33,195 nucleotides of DNA from a virus: the IMG/VR virus record IMGVR_UViG_3300033153_004547, positions 1 through 33,195 of that record; one strand, 5' to 3'. The stretch's first letter is position 1. Each line of letters starts with the position of its first letter. A model generated the notes under the pieces. That model did not search any database, had not been told where the DNA came from, and saw only the letters and a list, made by a program, of their open reading frames with translations. The position numbers and the translations under genes are program-made. Shown here in pieces: positions 6,521 to 14,420 of this stretch.

Positions 6521-7832
6521 AAAAATAGAAATGCAACGTGCCCAGGCATTATTTCAGAACCAATTGGAGGTTTTGCCGGATGAAGTCCATGAACATGGTG
6601 TTGGTAAAATCCTGGGGATCCAGGTAATGACCAAAGGCAGATTGTCTGACATTTCAGGTGATATGCGGAATTGGGAAGTTGATGACACAACCCTTGATCA
6701 GTTGGAAACCCATGGCAATTCAATTAAAAACGGTGTCAAAAGCCGTTTTGGCCATCCGAACATGTCATCAAGTGCAGTTGGAAAATTTCTTGGCCGGGTG
6801 TGGAATTTCAGGCGGGATGAAAAAACAGGTGTCACCAGGGGTGATTTGTTTCTTGATGCATCCGCATATGATACACCGATGGGCAACCTGGCTGGTTATG
6901 TTCTTAAATTGGCCAAGAGTGACCCGGCCGCATTTGGAACCAGCATTGTTTTTGATGCAGACCTTGCATTCAGGCTGAATGAAGATGGCACGGAACAAAC
7001 CGATGAAAATAATGAACCATTGCCAGCCCTTTTAAGGATCACCCGCCTTTATGCGGATGATGTGGTTGACGATCCGGCCGCAAACCGTGGAATGTTTGGT
7101 TATACGGAATCAGTGAAATTATCAGCCAATGCAACATCCCTTTTGGATAAAATTACGGAAACACCTGAATTATCAGGATTGCTTGAAAAAGTTATAAATG
7201 AAAATATGCTGGATGGTGCGGACATGCCAGCATTCTTGAAAAGATATCTGGCCAACCTACAAAATAAAAAGAAAGGAAATACCATGGCAGATGAAAACAT
7301 CGAAATTGAAAACGTGGAACCCGTAGAGGTTGAAGAAACCGAAACGGAACAGGATGTGGTTGAAGAAACCGAAACAGAAGTGATTGACACCCCGGAAACC
7401 GAAACGGTTGAAGAAACTGAAACCGAACCGGCAACATTTGAAGATGGTTTCAAGAACGGCGTGGAAATAGAACGGCAGAGGATCCTTGATATTCAAAGTG
7501 AAGCCAAGGCCCTTGCAAACGGCCGCAATGTTGACCTGAATGCGATTTCCGAAAAACTGGTTGCCAATGGAACGGATGTTTCACTTGCAGTTGAAGAACT
7601 TAAAGATGAAACCCTGAACATTCTGACAAGCCAGGCCCCGGAAACCCCCGGCCCCAATGATGAACCGGAATATGAAGTTGGCCGGGACACGGATGAAATG
7701 GATGCCCATGAATATGAAAAACACCTGGAAAAAACCTGGGACAAAAACAAAAAGGTCAGAAAAGAATTCTCAAATGACAAAAGAGCATTTATTTCATACT
7801 CAAAGGCCCACAAAGGCGGGCAGGTAAAATAA
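6495..7832 (+). CDS. Capsid maturation protease with C-terminal scaffold
   Basis: A 445-residue protein in two parts. Residues 30-210 look like a prohead serine protease: SRFGHPN with candidate catalytic His87, then AVGKFLGRV, GDLFLDASAY and AAFGTSIVF with candidate Ser150, the His-then-Ser spacing of HK97/Mu-type proteases. From about residue 264 the protein becomes very acidic (repeated EETETE) and then helical, as expected of a scaffold. Several in-frame ATGs exist (6471, 6486, 6489, 6495, 6504). I favour 6495, which is 9 bases after an AGGGGG run. The scaffold part can also be made separately from 7284. The nested arrangement parallels lambda C/Nu3. Confidence 0.82.
   Translation: MTTMKAINKKIEMQRAQALFQNQLEVLPDEVHEHGVGKILGIQVMTKGRLSDISGDMRNWEVDDTTLDQLETHGNSIKNGVKSRFGHPNMSSSAVGKFLGRVWNFRRDEKTGVTRGDLFLDASAYDTPMGNLAGYVLKLAKSDPAAFGTSIVFDADLAFRLNEDGTEQTDENNEPLPALLRITRLYADDVVDDPAANRGMFGYTESVKLSANATSLLDKITETPELSGLLEKVINENMLDGADMPAFLKRYLANLQNKKKGNTMADENIEIENVEPVEVEETETEQDVVEETETEVIDTPETETVEETETEPATFEDGFKNGVEIERQRILDIQSEAKALANGRNVDLNAISEKLVANGTDVSLAVEELKDETLNILTSQAPETPGPNDEPEYEVGRDTDEMDAHEYEKHLEKTWDKNKKVRKEFSNDKRAFISYSKAHKGGQVK
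7284..7832 (+). CDS. Nested in-frame scaffold protein (Nu3-like)
   Basis: An internal ATG in the protease frame opens a 182-residue product (MADENIEIENVEPVEVEE onward). It is preceded by AAAGGAA at 7272-7278 with optimal spacing, and just before it the upstream protein turns Lys/Asn-rich (LANLQNKKKGNT), a natural linker. The product is acidic, then helical, with a basic C-terminus (KHLEKTWDKNKKVRKEF) that could bind the capsid protein. Lambda makes its scaffold Nu3 from the same frame as protease C, so the architecture has precedent. Separate translation here is inferred. Confidence 0.65.
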   Translation: MADENIEIENVEPVEVEETETEQDVVEETETEVIDTPETETVEETETEPATFEDGFKNGVEIERQRILDIQSEAKALANGRNVDLNAISEKLVANGTDVSLAVEELKDETLNILTSQAPETPGPNDEPEYEVGRDTDEMDAHEYEKHLEKTWDKNKKVRKEFSNDKRAFISYSKAHKGGQVK

Positions 7833-7866
7833 CAAACAGTTGTCTTTTTTATAGGAGAATAAAAAC

Positions 7867-8667
7867 ATGACAGCATTAACACAGAATGTTCCAAGCAAGG
7901 TCCTGGATTCTCAATTCAATGCCATTCCGGCCGCCACTGGTGCGGTGGTGTTTGAGGGTTCAATGGTTTCCGAGAGTGCCACAGGTTACGGGGACCAATT
8001 GGCAGTCACTGGCAAGTTTGTTGGCCATTGCTATGCAAAGGCAGACAACACAAGTGGTGCGGATGGTGCAATTGACATCCAGGTTTATACCGGCAAGTAT
8101 AGGATGCAAGCCTATCTTAACGGCCTGGCAATCACGGACGTTGGCAAAAAAATATATGCAACCGATGACAATGTTCTGAGCCTGACAAGAACAGATGGCC
8201 TTTTGGTTGGTAAGGTAGTCAGGTTTGTTGCCACAGGTTACGGCATCATGGAATTTGACACCGAAATGGAAATTGAAACATATGTGCCAGAACTTGATTG
8301 CCAAACCACAATTGACACGGCCGACCACCAAATTCTGAATGCGGCCGACAATAAATTTGGCATGGTGCTTATGAGCGGCGGCGGAATCATCACAGAAGCC
8401 ATGGCGGGCGGTTCAGAGGACCAGGGAATCATCACGGTTTATGATAGTGATGACAACAGCCTTTTCACCCTAACACCAACCGATGGCGGTGCCGATGCAA
8501 TTGGTGATTATATCCTTGGGTATCAGATCCAATCAACGGCAACCGGAACGGCCTGGAAAACAATTGCCGCAGGCAAGGGCATTTATTGCAAGGTTACACA
8601 GGCAACCAGCGGAACAGGAACGGCTGGCAAAATGCGGGTCCATGTTGAGGTTAAGCCCTTAATATAG
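7867..8667 (+). CDS. Head decoration protein with an extra C-terminal domain
   Basis: A 266-residue protein directly before the major capsid gene, with a strong AGGAG site. Residues 1-130 read like the small beta-rich capsid decoration/cement proteins of this gene position (GAVVFEGSMVSESATGYG, VGHCYAKADNTSG, GLAITDVGKKIYA, DGLLVGKVVRFVATGYG). Residues 135-266 form a second beta-rich region with Gly/Thr-rich turns (MSGGGIITEAMAGGSEDQG) and end in an MRVHVEVKPL strand. The usual decoration proteins are roughly half this length, so the second domain is an addition that may be exposed on the capsid surface. Confidence 0.7.
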   Translation: MTALTQNVPSKVLDSQFNAIPAATGAVVFEGSMVSESATGYGDQLAVTGKFVGHCYAKADNTSGADGAIDIQVYTGKYRMQAYLNGLAITDVGKKIYATDDNVLSLTRTDGLLVGKVVRFVATGYGIMEFDTEMEIETYVPELDCQTTIDTADHQILNAADNKFGMVLMSGGGIITEAMAGGSEDQGIITVYDSDDNSLFTLTPTDGGADAIGDYILGYQIQSTATGTAWKTIAAGKGIYCKVTQATSGTGTAGKMRVHVEVKPLI

Positions 8668-8709
8668 GCAAAAACAAAACCATAAAAATAAACTTGGAGG
8701 TTTAAAAAA

Positions 8710-9663
8710 ATGGGACAGAAATACAGTGGTATTACAGCCAAGGGCGTTATGGGCAAGTTTTTTGCCGCCTTGGAACAAGCAACGGGCCTGGCCTGGATCC
8801 CAGGATTGGCAATGGATTTTGAGTCTGACCAAAAAACAGAAACATACAAGTGGCTGGGCCAGGTTCCGGCGTTCCGTGAATGGAAAGATGGCCGCCTGAT
8901 CAAGTCATTGCGTGAAGATGGCCTTGAAATAACCAACGTCAAGTATGAAGCAACCATTAATTTCACCAATGAAGATCTTGACCGTGACAAAACGGAACAG
9001 ATTGATTTGCGGATCGGTGAACTTGCGGAACGGACCCAAAGCCATTGGGCAACCCTTGTTTCAACACTGATCACAGACGGTGAAACGGGCCTTGCCTATG
9101 ATGGCCAGTATTACTTTGACACTGACCATGTTTCTGGCGATAGTGGAACCCTGAAAAACCTTTTGACGGCATCAGAAGTGACAGCCCTTGACGTTACAAC
9201 GGCGGCATCACCAACCCCTGATGAGTTTTCAAAGGCAATCATGGGCGTGATCGGTTACATGTTTGGTTACAAAGATGACCAGGGTGAACCAATCAATGAA
9301 ACAGCCCAGGAATTTCTTGTAATGGTCCCGGTCCCATTATGGGCATCGGCACAACAGGCGGTTAGTAATAATCTGCTTGATACCGGATCTGGAACCCGTG
9401 ACAACCCACTGAAATCAAGTGCATTCAACGTGACCGTGGTTGTCAATCCCCGGCTGGCCTGGACAACCGATTTCTGTTTATTCAGGATCGATGCCCCAAG
9501 CAAACCGTTTATCATCCAGGAAGAAAAAGCCGTTCAAATGAAAGTACTTGGCCCTGGTTCAGACCATGAATTCAAAGAAGATGAACAACTGTTTGGTGTT
9601 TCATCCAGACGGGCGGCCGGTTACGGTTTCTGGCAGTATGCGACAAAATCAACATTTAGTTAA
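8710..9663 (+). CDS. Major capsid protein, Mu gpT-like
   Basis: A 317-residue protein with the length and signatures of the Mu gpT major head subunit family: an N-terminal GVMGKFFAALEQ helix, FREWKDGRLIKSLREDGLEI, then YEATINFTNEDLDRD and LAYDGQYYFDTDH. The C-terminus ends in a strand with aromatic residues (RRAAGYGFWQYA). It assembles the HK97-fold shell. A very good GGAGG ribosome site lies 9 bases upstream, as expected for the most abundant virion protein, and an intrinsic terminator follows at once. Confidence 0.9.
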   Translation: MGQKYSGITAKGVMGKFFAALEQATGLAWIPGLAMDFESDQKTETYKWLGQVPAFREWKDGRLIKSLREDGLEITNVKYEATINFTNEDLDRDKTEQIDLRIGELAERTQSHWATLVSTLITDGETGLAYDGQYYFDTDHVSGDSGTLKNLLTASEVTALDVTTAASPTPDEFSKAIMGVIGYMFGYKDDQGEPINETAQEFLVMVPVPLWASAQQAVSNNLLDTGSGTRDNPLKSSAFNVTVVVNPRLAWTTDFCLFRIDAPSKPFIIQEEKAVQMKVLGPGSDHEFKEDEQLFGVSSRRAAGYGFWQYATKSTFS

Positions 9664-9677
9664 TTAAACCAACATCA

Positions 9678-9712
9678 ACCCCCAGGCGGTTCATTCCGCC
9701 TGGTGGGTTTTT
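9678..9712 (+). terminator. Intrinsic terminator after the major capsid gene
   Basis: CCAGGCGG at 9682-9689 pairs with CCGCCTGG at 9696-9703 around a 6-base loop. The stem extends through ACCC/GGGT with one bulged T, and TTTTT follows. It sits between the capsid gene and the next ORF on the same strand, so it probably lowers, rather than abolishes, expression of the downstream genes. Confidence 0.85.
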
Positions 9713-9730
9713 ATTAAATAAGGGGGAAAT

Positions 9731-9961
9731 ATGCCCAAGGTTCAAATCCATTTAACCAAAGACACCACCATCCGTGGTGAAATTGCCCCGGCCGGGACCC
9801 TTTTAATTGAGGGTGAATTACCCGATGGGATCCAATTGGCAGATCTTAACAAGGCCATGAAACATGGCAATGTTAATGCAACCACGATTGGTGAAGCCAA
9901 GGCCGAGCCGGTCAAGGTCCAGAAAAAAGCCGTCCGCAAAACATCCGCAAAAAAGAAGTGA
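9731..9961 (+). CDS. Small protein with a Lys/Ala-rich tail
   Basis: A 76-residue protein of unknown function with an AAGGGGGAAAT ribosome site. The first 35 residues could form a small beta domain (KVQIHLTKDTTIRGEIAPAG). The tail from about residue 55 is Lys/Ala/Val-rich and strongly basic (KVQKKAVRKTSAKKK). The position just after the capsid gene is where lambda carries FI, but no similarity was recognised. The stop is 4 bases before the next start. Confidence 0.6.
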   Translation: MPKVQIHLTKDTTIRGEIAPAGTLLIEGELPDGIQLADLNKAMKHGNVNATTIGEAKAEPVKVQKKAVRKTSAKKK

Positions 9962-9965
9962 TTGA

Positions 9966-10571
9966 ATGGATGCCGGGACAATTCCCAGGCACAAAGATGA
10001 AACCATTATCATTCTTGGCAACGGGCCAAGCCTTAAAGATTTTGATTTCACATGCCTGGATGGGTTCACAACCATTGGGGTCAACCGGATCCCTGAAATA
10101 TTCGATCCTGATTATCTGGTTTTTCTTGACCCAATAACCTGGGCCGAAAATAAGGAATTGATCATTGAAAGCAAGGCAACCGTCAAATATTGTCCCGAAG
10201 ATATCGACACGGGCGGCATCTGTAAACCGTTCAAAAGGTATTGGCCAGGGGCCCTGGACCCGATCATTTCAACCGATTGGGAACAAGGTTTGTTTTTCGG
10301 ATATACTGTTATAATGGCCGCCATCAATCTTGCGTATTTGATGGAGGCAAAAAAAGCTGTTTTGTTGGGTGTTGACATGCATGATCATTCACATTATTAC
10401 GACAATGAACCAGGTGCCCCAATTGGTCCAGGGTTCAAAGTAATAATACGGCATTTTGTACGGTTGAAAAGTTTTTGCCTGAATAAATGCAACAATTTCC
10501 AGGTCCTTAATGGGAACCCTGGTTCCAATGTAAAATTATTTGATGTTGTAAAGGTGCCCAATGACCTTTGA
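9966..10571 (+). CDS. GNGPS-motif glycosyltransferase-like protein (copy 1)
   Basis: A 201-residue protein with a Rossmann-type start TIIILGNGPSLKDFDF (GNGPS at 18-22), DPDYLVFLDP near residue 50, AAINLAY near 120 and GVDMHDHSHYY at 135-145. GNGPS followed by a VNRI-type segment and DYLVFLD is characteristic of the DUF115/MptE-like and family-42 sialyltransferase group, which handle nucleotide-activated sugars or pterins. It is not a normal morphogenesis gene. A paralog with the same motifs lies at 13828. It probably acts in the cytoplasm; substrate and acceptor are unknown. Glycosylation of a virion protein is a reasonable hypothesis. Confidence 0.7.
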   Translation: MDAGTIPRHKDETIIILGNGPSLKDFDFTCLDGFTTIGVNRIPEIFDPDYLVFLDPITWAENKELIIESKATVKYCPEDIDTGGICKPFKRYWPGALDPIISTDWEQGLFFGYTVIMAAINLAYLMEAKKAVLLGVDMHDHSHYYDNEPGAPIGPGFKVIIRHFVRLKSFCLNKCNNFQVLNGNPGSNVKLFDVVKVPNDL

Positions 10572-10941
10572 TTCTGAAATTGTTGATGACCAGGCCGAAT
10601 TCCTGGATTTCTTTGCAGATGCATCGGATGTTACATATACGCCATATGGCGGATCACCTGTTTCCCGTCAGGCCGTAATTTTATATATGGACGATCTTGA
10701 TGTCAGTGAAGATGATGGAAACGCACAAAGCAAAAAACATGCAACGATTGAAATGGCCGCAAGTGCAACATTAGGCGTGGCGGCCCCAACCAACCGGGAC
10801 ACGGTTACAATTGACGGCCTGGTTTGGGCCATCGAGTCTATTGAAAGCAAGGATGCTGGATTTTTCAAGCTAGGTTTAACCAGAGGGGTCACATTTGAAT
10901 ATGGACCCCGGCAGAGCAAGCACGGGGGCCTTAATGGCTAA
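10561..10941 (+). CDS. Head-tail joining protein, gpFII-like
   Basis: A 126-residue protein of the size of lambda gpFII, in the right position between capsid and tail genes. The pattern VTYTPYGGSPVSRQAVILYMDD, then the SKKHATIEMAASA strand and TNRDTVTIDGLVWAIESI, is that of small beta-barrel head-tail connectors, which close the filled head and form the tail attachment site. It overlaps the preceding gene by 11 bases and the next by 8. Assignment rests on size, fold pattern and synteny. Confidence 0.6.
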   Translation: MTFDSEIVDDQAEFLDFFADASDVTYTPYGGSPVSRQAVILYMDDLDVSEDDGNAQSKKHATIEMAASATLGVAAPTNRDTVTIDGLVWAIESIESKDAGFFKLGLTRGVTFEYGPRQSKHGGLNG

Positions 10942-11170
10942 AAACAAAGACAACGGGACAAAAAAAGCCACGTTATACATCAGCCTTGCGGTTTTTGTAT
11001 TGGCATTTTTAATTGCATTTGGGGGCATAATATTATATGCATCCGACATAAAAGGTTGTGCAGAGGGTGCCCATATAAGGATTGATGCCGTTGAAAAATC
11101 ACTTGACAAAATTGACAGCAATGTTGACAGTATAAAAACTTTTTTAATGGGAAGTCCAAAAAAGAAATAA
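10934..11170 (+). CDS. Small single-pass membrane protein with coiled coil
   Basis: A 78-residue protein starting at ATG 10934 after a GGGGG-rich site. A basic N-terminus (MAKNKDNGTKKA) precedes one strong transmembrane segment (LYISLAVFVLAFLIAFGGIILYA, about residues 14-36). The rest is helical with heptad-like hydrophobics (IDAVEKSLDKIDSNVDSIKTFL) and a Lys-rich end. The layout resembles inner-membrane spanins or superinfection-exclusion proteins. It is out of place among head-tail genes, which suggests a moron. An in-frame start at 10895 would lie wholly inside the previous gene. Confidence 0.6.
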   Translation: MAKNKDNGTKKATLYISLAVFVLAFLIAFGGIILYASDIKGCAEGAHIRIDAVEKSLDKIDSNVDSIKTFLMGSPKKK

Positions 11171-11195
11171 TAAAATGAATCAAGGTAAATTAATT

Positions 11196-11636
11196 ATGGC
11201 ATTCACCCCAACGGCCGAGTGGATAAAACACACCATCCGGCAAGCCGTGCCGATTTCGACACAATTAAATTGGGGGGACAAGGCAAACTGTTTTTGTTTT
11301 AAGGGTATTAAAATCAGCGATCAAATGTATTTTGACATCTGCCATAATAAAATTAAATTACTGGTTGAAAACATTTTAAGCCCTGAAAGTTTGGCAGAAT
11401 ATAAAAAGAACAAAACAGATTATCACAGCGATTTCCGCAAAAAAGTAAAAGATTTAAAACCTGACAACCCTGTTTATCAAGCACAAGAAAATGTGGACAG
11501 GGGTTTGTTTGTTTCTTATGGTAAAAAACCCGATTACAACAAACCAGTTGATATGAGTGAAGAAAACCTTAATGTGACTTGGATGTTTACACCTGAATGG
11601 CAATGGGAACAGCCTTTTGAGGATGATGATGTCTGA
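11196..11636 (+). CDS. Hypothetical 146-residue protein in the cargo block
   Basis: Not recognised. The protein (MAFTPTAEWIKHTIRQAV onward) is soluble, with mixed charge, a few cysteines (CFCF) and an acidic, Trp-containing C-terminus (WMFTPEWQWEQPFEDDD). ATG 11196 has AAGGT 9 bases upstream. ATG 11175 is an in-frame alternative with a poorer site. The DNA is more AT-rich than the flanking head and tail genes. It overlaps the beta-helix gene by 8 bases, so the two are probably coupled. Confidence 0.55.
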   Translation: MAFTPTAEWIKHTIRQAVPISTQLNWGDKANCFCFKGIKISDQMYFDICHNKIKLLVENILSPESLAEYKKNKTDYHSDFRKKVKDLKPDNPVYQAQENVDRGLFVSYGKKPDYNKPVDMSEENLNVTWMFTPEWQWEQPFEDDDV

Positions 11637-12708
11637 TACATATACAGTTGGAACAGATAAAACATATGCAACCATTGGCGGTGCAAATACTGCCATTGGT
11701 GCCGATGTTAGCGGTGTAGGTTTTCAGGATGTTGAAATTTATGCCGGTGGTGTTTCAAATGCATATGCAGAATCAATCAGTTGGCGGAAATCAAATGAAA
11801 GCGAAACTGACAGGGTTCGGGTTTATGGAATGATTGACCATGCCGGTGTTCCAGGTGCCGGTATAATGGTCACGGGTTCCGGTGCCAATCTTTATGTGTT
11901 TGAATATGGTGCATACACTGTTTTTGACATGTTAGAACTTAAAGACCATAGTGCATCAGGTTCACAATATGGCACAAGATATGGTGTTGCAGGAACGGAT
12001 TTATACGTTGGGATTACAAATCTAATTGTTCATGGGATTACAAGTTCAAACAGCCATGCCTCAGCAATATTGATTGGAGAAGAAGGGGTGGCTTCTAATT
12101 GTATTGCTTATAATATTACAGCCGCCGGTAGTGGTCATATGCGAACCATCTCCACTAGATGGACCAATTCAGCGGCCTATTTCTGTACTATATTTGGAAC
12201 AGGTTCTGGTGGTGGAAATTTACAAACTGGTTTGAATATGTGGGATGGTGGTATTGCAAGCAATATATATGCTGGTCCAATAACCGGTTCAAGTGCAAAA
12301 GATTTCAGGTTTAATGGTGGTTCATATACAATTAATTATTGTTGTTCAGAAGATCCCACAGCCAATGACGGTGGTGGAATAGGCCATCTAACACAAAAGG
12401 CCGCAACTGACCAATTTAATAATGCTGGTTCATATGATTTCAGCCTTAAAGATACAGCGGATATAAAATGGACGGGCGTGGCCGTTGACGGAATAACTCT
12501 TGATATCGCTGGCCTAACAAGGCCAGACCCCCCAAGCATGGGGGCATTTGATTTAGCGGTCCCGGCGGCCGATGGTGAAAAATTAATTGGGATCGGGTCA
12601 ACAAATTATATTGGAAGCCCCCTTGCAACGTCCGGGGGTGGTTCAGTTTTTGTTAAAAAGAAACTTGAAATGCGATTATCAAACCAAAGAATGAAAAGGG
12701 CGGCATAA
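11629..12708 (+). CDS. Right-handed beta-helix-like protein
   Basis: A 359-residue Gly/Ser/Thr/Ala-rich protein. The opening DTYTVGTDKTYATIGGANTAI, then repeating short strands (VEIYAGGVSNAYAES, RVRVYGMIDHAG, LYVFEYGAYTVFDMLELKD, ASNCIAYNI), is characteristic of parallel beta-helix proteins of the pectate-lyase-like class, used in phages for capsid or tail decorations and polysaccharide binding or depolymerisation. No catalytic set is identifiable. GAGG 6 bases before ATG 11629 fixes the start. It uses GGT/GCA-rich codons unlike the GGC/GCC-rich neighbours, which suggests separate origin. The stop overlaps the next start (TAATG). Confidence 0.65.
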   Translation: MSDTYTVGTDKTYATIGGANTAIGADVSGVGFQDVEIYAGGVSNAYAESISWRKSNESETDRVRVYGMIDHAGVPGAGIMVTGSGANLYVFEYGAYTVFDMLELKDHSASGSQYGTRYGVAGTDLYVGITNLIVHGITSSNSHASAILIGEEGVASNCIAYNITAAGSGHMRTISTRWTNSAAYFCTIFGTGSGGGNLQTGLNMWDGGIASNIYAGPITGSSAKDFRFNGGSYTINYCCSEDPTANDGGGIGHLTQKAATDQFNNAGSYDFSLKDTADIKWTGVAVDGITLDIAGLTRPDPPSMGAFDLAVPAADGEKLIGIGSTNYIGSPLATSGGGSVFVKKKLEMRLSNQRMKRAA

Positions 12709-13001
12709 TGGCAACCAGAGCATTAAATCTATATTGCAATATCAATGAAGATGGTGACGCACAAAACCCGGCTGGCACGGGTCGGGGTGTCTGGATGATG
12801 TTGACAAACCCAGACCGGTCCGAACATACGGCCTGGACAGAGGCAACCCAGGACACCGATGTTGGGGACGGTTCATTTTATGTTGAATTCACCATCGATG
12901 ATGAATCAGATGTGGCGGGCGTATATACAGCCCACTTTAAAGCAATTACAACAGGCGGGAAAACTCCAATGGGAAGTTATCCCACAACGGTCCGATTATG
13001 A
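12708..13001 (+). CDS. Small beta-sandwich-like structural protein
   Basis: A 97-residue protein with alternating strands (ALNLYCNINEDG, GVWMMLTNPD, GSFYVEFTIDDE, GVYTAHFKAITTGG) as in Ig-like domains of phage surface or baseplate proteins. No specific family was recognised. It overlaps the beta-helix stop and the next ATG (ATGA), so three consecutive genes are coupled. It is likely a virion decoration or an accessory to the FN3-containing neighbour. Confidence 0.6.
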   Translation: MATRALNLYCNINEDGDAQNPAGTGRGVWMMLTNPDRSEHTAWTEATQDTDVGDGSFYVEFTIDDESDVAGVYTAHFKAITTGGKTPMGSYPTTVRL

Positions 13002-13828
13002 CAATAAACCATGAAGCTGGTGCAAGTGTAGTATTTAACGAGGTTTCACCCGATGCCCCAAGCATTACAGGGGCAACCCCTGGTGACACAGAGGTTGTAT
13101 TGGCTATTGATGCCGCAACCGAGTCTGATGTTGTTTATGCACGTTACAGGACAGTTGGTGGGTCATGGTCCGGTGAATCAGAATCATTTAAAAGAACGGG
13201 TGATGGTGATATCACCATCACGGGCCTGACAAATGAAACTCGTTATCAGTTTGGAATATATGCCAAATCCGGCGTTTTGCTTTCACCCTGGGATTTCATA
13301 AGTGCAACCCCAACAGCATCCACAATTTCACCATTGAGTATATTAAGCAAGCCCCTGGATTATCTAAGGACAACCCTGGCCAATTCAGGCAATTTCCAGA
13401 CAATGGTTGATGCCGTTGATGCCAATGCGGCCCTGGAATATATAAAAATAGTACGAACAGATGACATGGACACACCCTGGGCCGTGGTTGATTGGTCTGA
13501 CAATTTCAGCATTAATCAAATTTCAGGGGGTGCCCGGAACCATTACATGTCTGATGGTTCCCTTGCGTTCATATTGCGGGAAGCAATCACGGAAAGTGAT
13601 TTTGATGATGCCGCAATTGCTTTTATGAACCATGTTGGGGCAATCCTGGTTGACCTGGCCGGATTGGGTGGAACCGGCGGGTATCTGGATTGGACAACAC
13701 TGAGGCAGGAATATGGCCCCATCCGGCCAAAACTGAAACGGCGGCAAAGCCAAACTGATTCAGAAGATACATTACTTGGCAATTTTTATGAAATTATGTT
13801 CTTGGTTGATTTCCGTGGGATTGTGTAA
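12998..13828 (+). CDS. FN3 domain fused to a tail-terminator-like domain
   Basis: A 276-residue two-part protein. Residues 19-106 are a fibronectin type III domain (DAPSITGATPGDTEVVLAI, then VYARYRTVGGSW, TITGLTNETRYQFGIYAKSG). Residues 115-276 look like a tail-completion/terminator protein: DYLRTTLANSGNFQTMVDA at the start, a TPWAVVDWSD strand and a final YEIMFLVDFRGIV strand. Tail terminators cap the tube and are usually about 130-150 residues, so the FN3 part is an N-terminal addition. Its position between head-joining and tube genes supports the call for the second half. Confidence 0.55.
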   Translation: MTINHEAGASVVFNEVSPDAPSITGATPGDTEVVLAIDAATESDVVYARYRTVGGSWSGESESFKRTGDGDITITGLTNETRYQFGIYAKSGVLLSPWDFISATPTASTISPLSILSKPLDYLRTTLANSGNFQTMVDAVDANAALEYIKIVRTDDMDTPWAVVDWSDNFSINQISGGARNHYMSDGSLAFILREAITESDFDDAAIAFMNHVGAILVDLAGLGGTGGYLDWTTLRQEYGPIRPKLKRRQSQTDSEDTLLGNFYEIMFLVDFRGIV

Positions 13829-14406
13829 TGGATGACCTGAAAAATCAAACCGTGATCATCCTGGGCAATGGCCCATCAATCAATGACCTTGATTTTGACA
13901 TTGTTTCCAGGTTCAAAACCATTGGTGTAAATGTGATCCAGAAAATATATGATCCTGATTATCTTGTAATTCTGGATCTGGTTACGGCCATCCGTGGCCA
14001 GGAAATGTTTAAGAACGGCAATGCAACAATCTATTATCCGGTTGAAGATAATTTTCCAGTTCAAGGCATTAAATTCCCAAGGTGGCGGCCATCACTTGGC
14101 CTTGACATCTTTACTGCCAGCATGGACCAGGGTGTTTTCTGGGGGCATTCAAGCGTTCTTGCGGCCATTAACCTGGCATATATCCACGGTGCGGAAAAAA
14201 TAATCCTTGCGGGGGTGGATTTGCACGATCAATCACATTTTTATTCAGATGATGGCCAGGACAAGGGGTTTCTAAACCTTGAATATACCATCCAGGATTT
14301 CAATAAGGTTGCCGAATTTATGAACAATAAAGGTGTCCCGGTTTACAATTTGAACCGTGACAGCCTTTTAAAATGTTTTAAATATATCAGTTTAAATAAT
14401 TTATAA
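13828..14406 (+). CDS. GNGPS-motif glycosyltransferase-like protein (copy 2)
   Basis: A 192-residue paralog of the protein at 9966. It shares TVIILGNGPSINDLDF (GNGPS at 13-17), YDPDYLVILD (41-50), AAINLAYI and GVDLHDQSHFYS near 129-140, but the middle section differs. The same DUF115/MptE or sialyltransferase-like assignment applies. The two copies lie near the two ends of the block 9.97-14.4 kb. Divergence of the middle suggests different acceptors or subunits of one enzyme. The start overlaps the previous stop (TAATG) and is followed by a tube gene with its own strong ribosome site. Confidence 0.7.
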   Translation: MDDLKNQTVIILGNGPSINDLDFDIVSRFKTIGVNVIQKIYDPDYLVILDLVTAIRGQEMFKNGNATIYYPVEDNFPVQGIKFPRWRPSLGLDIFTASMDQGVFWGHSSVLAAINLAYIHGAEKIILAGVDLHDQSHFYSDDGQDKGFLNLEYTIQDFNKVAEFMNNKGVPVYNLNRDSLLKCFKYISLNNL

Positions 14407-14420
14407 ATGGAGGTAAGAAA

